From NCBI RefSeq assembly GCF_937898475.1, contig NZ_CALEJS010000025.1, positions 211,357-275,356 of the forward strand: a stretch of DNA of 64,000 nt, in the 5' to 3' direction. The first letter of the stretch is position 1; each line of letters starts with the position of its first letter. Made by a program: the position numbers and the translations under genes. Shown piece by piece: positions 16,297 through 22,923 of this stretch. The stretch is from an uncultured Chitinophaga sp. GTDB lineage: Bacteria > Bacteroidota > Bacteroidia > Chitinophagales > Chitinophagaceae. A model generated the notes under the pieces. That model did not search any database, was not told the DNA's origin, and saw nothing but the letters and a program-made list of their open reading frames with translations.

Positions 16297-17558
16297 ATGG
16301 TCACCGCATTGCGGTGTCCATCCAGTCCCTCTGCGGCGGCCATTGCTTCGATGGCGGGGCCTATCTGCTGCAGGCCTTCAAGGCTGAGGCGCTGGAAGGT
16401 GATCTTCTTAATAAAGCTATCCAAAGATACGCCGCTATAAGCTCTTGCATAACCGTTGGTAGGCAGCGTATGATTGGTGCCGGAGGCATAATCGCCCGCG
16501 CTTTCAGGCGAATAGTTACCCAGGAAAACGGAGCCGGCATTCACCACACCGTCGGCAAGGGTAATATCATCCTTACAGGCAATGATCAGGTGCTCGGGGG
16601 CATAGGCGTTCAGCAGCTCCATGGCGGTTGTCATATCCGCTACCAGTACCAGGCGGCTGTGTTGTAAAGCCTGGGCGGCAATATCACGGCGGGGCAGCTG
16701 TTCCAGCTGGGTGTTCACTTCCGCCTGTACGGCGCTGATCACGGCGGCGGATGTGGTAACCAGCAGCACCTGGCTATCCGGACCGTGTTCTGCCTGCGAC
16801 AAAAGATCGGCTGCAACGAAAGCCGGTACACAGCTATCGTCTGCCAGTACGGCCACTTCAGAGGGGCCTGCGGGCATATCTATCGCTACGCCATCTTTAT
16901 TGATCAGCTGTTTGGCGCAGGTGACGTATTGGTTACCCGGACCAAAGATCTTAAATACTTTAGGAACCGTTTCCGTGCCATAGGCCATGGCGCCGATGGC
17001 CTGTACCCCTCCTATTTTGAACACCCTGTCTATCCCTACCTGCCGGGCAGCGAAGAGGATTGCGGGATGCACCGCTCCGGCAGCATTGGAAGGCGTACAA
17101 AGTACGATCTCCTTACAACCGGCTATCATAGCGGGAATGCCCAGCATGAGGATGGTAGAGAACAAAGGTGCGGAACCACCGGGAATGTATAAACCTACTT
17201 TTTCAATAGCTACAGACTTTCGCCAGCATTGCACACCGGGCATGGTCTCTATGATCCTGCCGGCTTCATGTTGTGCACGGTGAAAGGTTTCGATGTTATG
17301 CTTAGCCTGAAGGATGGCTTGTTTGAGAGCAGGTTCAAGGGTAGCGGTAGCATGGGCAAATTCACTTTCAGTGACCTGCAGATCGTTCAGCTGAACTTTA
17401 TCGAACTGCAGGGCGTATTTACGTACGGCTTTATCACCATCCTGTTTTATTTCGCGGAGGATAGCGCCTACACTGTTTTCCAGTGCGGTAGTATCCATCA
17501 CCGGACGTTGCAGGAGCGCCGGCCAGGTAGATTTGTCGGGATGCTGGAATATTTGCAT
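16281..17558 (-). CDS. hisD: Histidinol dehydrogenase
   Basis: 425 aa, normal length. Visible signatures are IPGGSAPLFSTILMLGIPA, GGVQAIGAMAYGTETVPKV, FGPGNQYVTCAKQL, DMPAGPSEVAVLAD, the zinc-binding SQAEHGPDSQ, and EHLIIACKD with AGSVFLGNYSPES. It performs the last two oxidations from histidinol to histidine with NAD. It follows hisG by 7 bp. Start ATG at 17558 gives MQIFQHPDKSTWPALL, typical for the family in Bacteroidota. Confidence 0.98.
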   Translation of the reverse strand: MQIFQHPDKSTWPALLQRPVMDTTALENSVGAILREIKQDGDKAVRKYALQFDKVQLNDLQVTESEFAHATATLEPALKQAILQAKHNIETFHRAQHEAGRIIETMPGVQCWRKSVAIEKVGLYIPGGSAPLFSTILMLGIPAMIAGCKEIVLCTPSNAAGAVHPAILFAARQVGIDRVFKIGGVQAIGAMAYGTETVPKVFKIFGPGNQYVTCAKQLINKDGVAIDMPAGPSEVAVLADDSCVPAFVAADLLSQAEHGPDSQVLLVTTSAAVISAVQAEVNTQLEQLPRRDIAAQALQHSRLVLVADMTTAMELLNAYAPEHLIIACKDDITLADGVVNAGSVFLGNYSPESAGDYASGTNHTLPTNGYARAYSGVSLDSFIKKITFQRLSLEGLQQIGPAIEAMAAAEGLDGHRNAVTIRIKH

Positions 17559-17565
17559 GTCAATT

Positions 17566-18420
17566 TTAAATTACCATTTTTTCGATTGGCACAACCAGGA
17601 TTCCCTGTGCGCCGGCGGCTTTCAGGCTCTCGATAATATCCCAGAATTCGTTCTCATTGAGCACGGAGTGTACAGAGCTCCAGCCTTCTTCTGCCAGCGG
17701 CAGTACGGTGGGGCTTTTCATTCCGGGCAGCAGTCGGATGATCTCCTGCAGGTTATCGTTGGGTGCGTTCAGCAGGATGTACTTGTTGTTCTTGGCTTTC
17801 TTCACTGCCTGGATGCGGAACAGCAGTTTCTGCAGCAATTGCTGCTGTTCAGTGCTGAGGCTTTTGTTGGCGATCAGTACGGCTTCTGATTTCAGGATCA
17901 CTTCTGCTTCTTTCAGGCCGTTCATGAACAGGGTGGAACCACTGCTTACCAGGTCGCAGATAGCGTCTGCCAGGCCAATGCCGGGGGCGATTTCCACAGA
18001 TCCGCTGATCTCATGGATCTCTGCCTGTATCTTATTCTTCTTAAGGAACTGCGCTACGATCACCGGGTAGCTGGTGGCGATGCGGAGACCGGCGAGATTA
18101 TTGACCCCTTCGTATTCCAGGGTTTTGGGAACAGCAACGGACAACCGGCATTTGCCAAAGCCCAGTTTTTCCACCACGTTTACCTGTTTGTTCTTTTCCA
18201 GGACCACGTTCTCTCCTACCATACCCAGGTCGGCTACGCCGTCTTCAATATACTGCGGGATATCATCATCGCGGAGGAAGAAGACTTCCAGGGGGAAGTT
18301 ACTGGCTTCTGTTTTAAGTTTGTTGACCCCGTTGTTGATGTCTATGCCACATTCTTTCAGCAGCTTCATAGAATCCTCGTGCAGGCGGCCGGATTTCTGG
18401 ATGGCAATTTTCAGTTTCAT
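17566..18420 (-). CDS. hisG: ATP phosphoribosyltransferase, long form
   Basis: 284 aa, the long form that carries its own C-terminal ACT-like regulatory domain (about 210-284) and needs no HisZ. The catalytic part shows MKLKIAIQKSGRLHEDS, DDDIPQYIEDGVADLGMVGENV and DAICDLVSSGSTLFMNGL (PRPP loop). It catalyses the committed step, ATP plus PRPP to PR-ATP, and should be feedback-inhibited by histidine. It is the first structural gene behind the his attenuator, 60 bp beyond the terminator stem. Confidence 0.98.
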   Translation of the reverse strand: MKLKIAIQKSGRLHEDSMKLLKECGIDINNGVNKLKTEASNFPLEVFFLRDDDIPQYIEDGVADLGMVGENVVLEKNKQVNVVEKLGFGKCRLSVAVPKTLEYEGVNNLAGLRIATSYPVIVAQFLKKNKIQAEIHEISGSVEIAPGIGLADAICDLVSSGSTLFMNGLKEAEVILKSEAVLIANKSLSTEQQQLLQKLLFRIQAVKKAKNNKYILLNAPNDNLQEIIRLLPGMKSPTVLPLAEEGWSSVHSVLNENEFWDIIESLKAAGAQGILVVPIEKMVI

Positions 18421-18479
18421 CCGTTGTTATGTTTTTATTTATTGGTTCGTGATATATTCCCGCTATGTCTGAAAACAAC

Positions 18480-18507
18480 AAAGGCCTACCTCTGCAGGTA
18501 AGCCTTT
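18480..18507 (-). terminator. his attenuator terminator
   Basis: The minus transcript folds AAAGGC-U-UACCU, loop GCAG, AGGUA-G-GCCUUU (18480-18507), a 12-bp stem with one U-G pair, followed by GUUGUUUU. The 5' half AGGCTTACC (plus 18497-18505) can instead pair with GGTAGGCT at the end of the leader peptide (plus 18545-18552) over 8 bp, an antiterminator. GGTAGG can also pair with CTTACC just upstream (18549-18561), the protecting 1:2 hairpin. Confidence 0.88.
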
Positions 18508-18537
18508 GATGTTTAAATATGTTTCTTATACATAATA

Positions 18538-18600
18538 TCATCCCAGCCTACCAGCGCGGTAAGAATGATGGTGATGATGGATATGTACGTTAATAATCAT
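18538..18600 (-). CDS. hisL: his operon leader peptide (six His codons)
   Basis: 20 codons reading MIINVHIHHHHHSYRAGRLG and then TGA. Five consecutive histidine codons at 8-12 plus one at position 6 act as the histidine sensor for the attenuator that follows. The stop lies 30 bp before the terminator stem, and the last codons form one arm of the antiterminator. The ATG is only about 10 bp from the predicted -7 box, so the message is nearly leaderless. It is below the size limit of normal gene finders. Confidence 0.92.
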   Translation of the reverse strand: MIINVHIHHHHHSYRAGRLG

Positions 18601-18610
18601 AATGACGGGG

Positions 18611-18640
18611 CAAAAATAGTAAGAAATGCGGAAAATCAAA
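18611..18640 (-). promoter_or_regulatory. his promoter (TTTG-N18-TATTTTTG)
   Basis: On the minus strand TTTG (18637-18640) lies 18 bp before TATTTTTG (18611-18618), a perfect match to TAnnTTTG. Transcription should start around 18604-18606 and lead directly into hisL. Between hisG and the coiled-coil gene (18421-18812) the sequence holds this promoter, hisL, the attenuator and the divergent promoter at 18748. Confidence 0.7.
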
Positions 18641-18747
18641 ATTAATTGGGGTTAAAAGTGGAGCAACTGCCTTGAAAAATTGATGCAGATCAAGAAAACG
18701 AATACATCATATCATATTGATAATCATTGTATAACTAGCTATTTTAT

Positions 18748-18779
18748 TTTGGAAGTGATCCGAAGAAAATTTACCTTCG
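18748..18779 (+). promoter_or_regulatory. Promoter of the coiled-coil gene (TTTG-N20-TACCTTCG)
   Basis: TTTG (18748-18751), a 20-bp spacer, then TACCTTCG (18772-18779), one mismatch from the -7 consensus. It ends 33 bp upstream of the start at 18813. It is divergent from the his promoter, with about 110 bp between the two. Confidence 0.5.
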
Positions 18780-18812
18780 ATTTTAACTATTAACCTCTTT
18801 AAACTACCATGT

Positions 18813-19265
18813 ATGTCTGAAAGAGAGATGTTATCATCCATTATTTCCCAATTGAGTGTTATGGAAGTTAAATTTGAAGCTAAATTTGACGCCATCGACA
18901 AACGGTTTGACGCTGTTGAAGAACGGCTTGCCAAAATCGAAGTCCGGTTGGACCAGGTTGAAAAGCGGCTTGCCAAAATCGAAGTCCGGTTGGACCAGGT
19001 GGAAGTCCGGATTGACCAGGTTGAAAAGCGGCTAGACAAAATCGAAGTCCGGCTCGACAAAGTTGAACAACGACTTGATACCCTTGAGGGACGGGTCAAT
19101 ATCATCGAAGGACATCTTCAGGTCATCGATGGAAGGCTTTATGTTGTTGATGGGCATCTGGTCAAGATTGCGATGGATTTAGACAAGATTGAAATGTGGA
19201 CTGGTTACAGAGCTGATCCCAATTTACCAAGGGTAAATGGGGAACAGCTGAAAACCACTGCTTAA
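18813..19265 (+). CDS. Small coiled-coil protein with internal 14-residue repeats
   Basis: 150 aa, no signal peptide, no recognised domain. Residues about 20-125 are an uninterrupted heptad series (VEERLAKIEVRLDQ, VEKRLAKIEVRLDQ, VEVRIDQ, VEKRLDKIEVRLDK...), matched at DNA level by near-identical 42-bp and 21-bp tandem units between about 18915 and 19080. The last 25 residues are not repetitive (WTGYRADPNLPRVNGEQLK). Such proteins form long parallel coiled coils. Repeat number probably changes by slippage. Convergent with the GH3 gene, sharing the terminator at 19284. Function unknown. The start at 18813 is preferred because the overlapping ATG at 18809 runs into TGA. Confidence 0.85.
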   Translation: MSEREMLSSIISQLSVMEVKFEAKFDAIDKRFDAVEERLAKIEVRLDQVEKRLAKIEVRLDQVEVRIDQVEKRLDKIEVRLDKVEQRLDTLEGRVNIIEGHLQVIDGRLYVVDGHLVKIAMDLDKIEMWTGYRADPNLPRVNGEQLKTTA

Positions 19266-19283
19266 CTTGTTTCCGCCAACGCT

Positions 19284-19320
19284 AAAAAGGTCTTACCAGG
19301 TTGTCTGGTAAGACCTTTTT
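19284..19320. terminator. Bidirectional terminator between convergent genes
   Basis: A perfect 16-bp stem, AAAAAGGTCTTACCAG (19284-19299), loop GTTGT, and its complement (19305-19320), with a run of T on one side and A on the other. It can therefore end transcription of the coiled-coil gene on plus and of the GH3 gene on minus. Confidence 0.9.
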
Positions 19321-19342
19321 AATGCTTTCAAAACACCAGCGC

Positions 19343-21652
19343 TTATGGCACCAAAGTAAAATCAACCCCTTCCGCATCCCTGCTGTTGGTACCTACAAAC
19401 ACGGTAAAATCGCCCGGCTCATAGGTCCACTTCATATTCTTGTCATAGAACTTCAGGTCGTCCGTGGTAATAGTAAAAGAAACCGTACGCTTCTCTCCTT
19501 TTTTCAGGGCAATCTTTTCAAATCCTTTCAGTTCTTTTACCGGGCGGGTAACACTGGCAGTTTTATCTCTGACATAAAGCTGTACCACTTCTTCTCCGTC
19601 GTAATCACCGGTATTGCTTACTTCCACACTCACACGCAGCGTTTCAGCGGCTTTCAGCTGCTGCTTATCGATCTGCGGGGTGCCGTAAGTGAATTTCGTA
19701 TAACTAAGACCGTATCCAAAGGGATACAAAGGATCATTGGATACATCCAGGTATTTGGATGTGTATTTATTGTTTGGATCCAGCGGACGGCCGGTGCTGC
19801 GGTGATTATAGTAGATGGGTATCTGCCCTGCATTGCGCGGAAAGGTCATGGTGAGCTTACCTGCGGGATTATAGTCGCCGAAAAGCACATCTGCAATCGC
19901 ATTACCGGCTTCTGTACCAAGGAACCAGGTCTCCAGTATAGACGGGATGTTAGCATCTTCCCATTCCAGTGTAAGCGGGCGGCCATTCATCAACACCAGT
20001 ACGATGGGTTTGCCGGTAGCATGCACCGCTTTCAGCAACTGCTGCTGATTCTCCGGTATGCTGATGTTGGAGCGGCTGGCAGCTTCGCCTGTCATACCTT
20101 GCGATTCTCCGAGAGCCATGATCACCACGTCTGCCTGTTTGGCCAGGGCCACTGCATCATTGAGCATCTGCGCCGCGTTGGCAGTATCGGCTGCCTCAAT
20201 GCGGGCTTTCTGATAGGCCTTCTTCAGCAGACCGGTATCGCTGGTAATATAGGCCCCGGGAGCAGTGAGCACTTTCACTCCATCGCCCACCTTATTCTTA
20301 ATGCCTTGCAGGAGGGTCACCGCTTTGGAAGCGTCACCGGCGGCAGACCAGTTACCGATCATATCCCGCTGGCTGTTTGCCAGGGGGCCGATCAGGGCAA
20401 TGGTACCTTGTTTTTTAAGCGGCAGCAGCTGTGTTTCATTCTTCAGCAGTACAATAGAACGTTGTGCGATCTCGCGGGCAGCCTGTAGATTTTCTGCACT
20501 CATGATCTCACGTTGTGCCCGGGCGGTATCGCAGTAACGGAAGGGATCCTGGAAGAGGCCCAGGTCGTATTTAGCCGCCAGTACGCGATATACGGCGCTG
20601 TCTATCTGGCTTTGCGTTACCTTTTTTTGTTGCAGCAGTCTTTTAAGCTGCCCTGCGTACACCCCTCCCTGCATATCCATGTCCACACCAGCATTCAGGG
20701 CCAGGCCGCCGGCTTCGTATTCGTCTTTGGCCACGCTGTGGTTGATCATTTCATTGATAGCGGTATAGTCTGTTACTACAAAACCTTTGAAGCCCCATTC
20801 CTTGCGCAACAGTTCTTTCAGCAGCCATTTATTACCGGTGGCCGGTATGCCGTCAATATCATTGAAAGAGGTCATTACAGTAGCCACACCGGCATCAATG
20901 GCAGCTTTATAGGGAGGCAGGTAGTCCTGGTACATCCGGCGGCGGCTCATGTCTACACTGTTATAGTCGCGTCCTGCTTCTACTGCGCCGTATAAGGCAA
21001 AGTGTTTTACACACGCAAGCACCGTGTTGGCAGCCGCAAGGTCAGACCCCTGGTAGCCTTTTACTTTGGCTTTGGCCACCTGGGTGCCGTACCAGGTATC
21101 CTCTCCTACTCCTTCTGCTACGCGGCCCCAGCGGGGATCACGGGCAATGTCAACCATAGGCGAGTAGGTCCAGTGAAGGCCGTCAGCGCTGGCTTCCTGC
21201 GCGGCGATACGGGCGCTTTTTTCCAACAGGGCCATATCCCAGGTACAGGCTTCACCCAGGGGAATGGGGAAAATGGTCTTATGCCCGTGAATAACATCGT
21301 AGCCAAAAAGCAGCGGGATTTTCAGCCGGGTTTTAACAGCCATTTCCTGCAGCTGGCGGGTATATTGCGGGGTATATGCGTTGAAGATAGCACCGCAGAG
21401 ACCGGATTCAACATCTTTTTTATAACCGGGTTTCATAAAGGGGCCGGTCACATCCATGTCGCTGGTAAGCAGGTTCAGCTGACCGATCTTCTCGTCTAAT
21501 GTCATCTTCGCCATCAGGCTGGTGATGAATTGCTTTTTCTGTGAGGGGCGCTGCTGCGCCTGTGTGGGCATAGTGGCTGTAATAACCGCGGCGAGGAATG
21601 TCCAGCCGATCAGTTTCCGCACAGGGGACTCAGGCAAGTTGCTCCATTTCAT
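19343..21652 (-). CDS. bglX: GH3 beta-glucosidase (BglX type), secreted
   Basis: 769 aa with an N-terminal signal region (IGWTFLAAVITATMPTQAQ). The GH3 (alpha/beta)8 domain contains GYDVIHGHKTIFPIPLGEA, DPRWGRVAEGVGEDTW, the substrate-binding KHFALYG, and nucleophile Asp295 in GFVVTDYTAIN. The second domain contains ALGESQGMTGEAASR with the presumed acid/base glutamate. A fibronectin III-like domain ends the protein (ELKGFEKIALKKGEKRTVSFTI). It hydrolyses terminal beta-linked glucose, or a related sugar, from oligosaccharides in the periplasm. It is a single gene with its own terminator, unlinked to the two polysaccharide loci downstream. Confidence 0.95.
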   Translation of the reverse strand: MKWSNLPESPVRKLIGWTFLAAVITATMPTQAQQRPSQKKQFITSLMAKMTLDEKIGQLNLLTSDMDVTGPFMKPGYKKDVESGLCGAIFNAYTPQYTRQLQEMAVKTRLKIPLLFGYDVIHGHKTIFPIPLGEACTWDMALLEKSARIAAQEASADGLHWTYSPMVDIARDPRWGRVAEGVGEDTWYGTQVAKAKVKGYQGSDLAAANTVLACVKHFALYGAVEAGRDYNSVDMSRRRMYQDYLPPYKAAIDAGVATVMTSFNDIDGIPATGNKWLLKELLRKEWGFKGFVVTDYTAINEMINHSVAKDEYEAGGLALNAGVDMDMQGGVYAGQLKRLLQQKKVTQSQIDSAVYRVLAAKYDLGLFQDPFRYCDTARAQREIMSAENLQAAREIAQRSIVLLKNETQLLPLKKQGTIALIGPLANSQRDMIGNWSAAGDASKAVTLLQGIKNKVGDGVKVLTAPGAYITSDTGLLKKAYQKARIEAADTANAAQMLNDAVALAKQADVVIMALGESQGMTGEAASRSNISIPENQQQLLKAVHATGKPIVLVLMNGRPLTLEWEDANIPSILETWFLGTEAGNAIADVLFGDYNPAGKLTMTFPRNAGQIPIYYNHRSTGRPLDPNNKYTSKYLDVSNDPLYPFGYGLSYTKFTYGTPQIDKQQLKAAETLRVSVEVSNTGDYDGEEVVQLYVRDKTASVTRPVKELKGFEKIALKKGEKRTVSFTITTDDLKFYDKNMKWTYEPGDFTVFVGTNSRDAEGVDFTLVP

Positions 21653-21700
21653 GACGTGTTAAATTTAGAGCGTAAAGGTACGGAGATAAGTTACTCGTAC

Positions 21701-22876
21701 CTACGCCACCGCCACCTGCTTCACCCCTACCGGCTTTCTTTTTTCTTTTTTATACTTCCTGCCCCACCAGATATAGAACCCCGTCACCGGCAGGCTCGCT
21801 GCCACTAAACTGGCAAAGAACACCATGATCTTTCCTGCCAGTCCCCATATCTGTCCTACATGCGTGTCATAATTCAGCCTGGCCACTTTATCCGCCACAG
21901 ATGCCTCCGCGAATTTCCCATAGGAATGTTTCACAGGAATATCCTTCAGAGTATACTGATCAAAATAGCGGATGTCCATCTTCCAGTAGGTATCAATATC
22001 CGGGTTGGCCACACCAGCCACTGAAACAGTATCGTTCTCAGGTATATGCACTTCTATCATTTCTGCAGCAGGATATTCCGCACGCATGATGTTGTATACT
22101 TTATCCTCTACAGGTGCATCTGCCAGGGATGCTGTTGCTTTCCCAGCCTTATCAGACATGGGCTCGTAATAGGCCACCAGGTTACTCTTACCGCCGGAGC
22201 TGATCCAGTATACCGACTTCGCAAACCACTGGAAGGTCCATACCAAACCGGTAATAACAATAAAGATCATTACCCAGGTGATATAGAATCCCATTACATT
22301 ATGCAGGTCGTAATTGACCCTTCTCCATTTTGCATTCCATTTGATAGAAAACCGCTGCTTGCGTGCCGCCTTGTTCCTGGGCCACCACAACACCAGGCCG
22401 GAGATCAGCATCACCAGGAAAACCAGCGTGGCAGTTCCCACAATAGGTGTACCTATCGTAGGCGGCAGCCATAAATAAAGATGCCCCAGCAACACAACCC
22501 GGAAGAAATCCTTATTCATATCCTTCACCTTCAGCACTTTTCCATCATAGGGATTGATATATACGGTATAATAGTAGGCAGGTTCAAAACTAAAGAACGC
22601 CACTTCTGCGGCCCTGTCCTTCTTATAAAAACTAACGCTGTGTACTGCTTTACCCGGCAATACCTTCTCTGCCAGTGCTTTCAGTTCAGAAGGGGCAAGC
22701 ATGGCGCGTTGTTCATTTTTAATATCCCGGAAGGAAAGCGTTACGCTCTCTATCTCCCGCTGAAAGGCGAGTATACAGCCGGTCAGGCCCAGGAATAAAA
22801 CCAATAGCCCGGAACTGAGTCCGAGCCAAAGGTGGATCTTTCCGATCCAGTATTTTACGTTCTTTTCTTTTGTCAT
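21701..22876 (-). CDS. PepSY-associated membrane protein (ferrisiderophore reductase-like)
   Basis: 391 aa with four membrane segments: near 12-36, 130-165, 195-220 and 345-370. The conserved histidines of the PepSY_TM family are present (KIHLWLGLSSG, HLYLWLPP, YDLHNVMGFYITW, LNYDTHVGQIWGLAG). The periplasmic loops form PepSY-like domains. Proteins of this family commonly lie next to siderophore receptors and are thought to reduce ferric siderophores at the inner membrane. Here it is 47 bp downstream of such a receptor gene on the same strand, which supports that role. Confidence 0.9.
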   Translation of the reverse strand: MTKEKNVKYWIGKIHLWLGLSSGLLVLFLGLTGCILAFQREIESVTLSFRDIKNEQRAMLAPSELKALAEKVLPGKAVHSVSFYKKDRAAEVAFFSFEPAYYYTVYINPYDGKVLKVKDMNKDFFRVVLLGHLYLWLPPTIGTPIVGTATLVFLVMLISGLVLWWPRNKAARKQRFSIKWNAKWRRVNYDLHNVMGFYITWVMIFIVITGLVWTFQWFAKSVYWISSGGKSNLVAYYEPMSDKAGKATASLADAPVEDKVYNIMRAEYPAAEMIEVHIPENDTVSVAGVANPDIDTYWKMDIRYFDQYTLKDIPVKHSYGKFAEASVADKVARLNYDTHVGQIWGLAGKIMVFFASLVAASLPVTGFYIWWGRKYKKEKRKPVGVKQVAVA

Positions 22877-22923
22877 ATCAGGTTAGCGGTTCGCATTATA
22901 TAGGTTAGTATTTCCTGGTCTGC

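Noticed and set aside
18707..19105. Minus-strand frame rich in Ser/Arg opposite the coiled-coil gene
   Set aside because: It is the antisense of the heptad repeats; composition is an artefact and the promoter and terminator fit the plus-strand gene.
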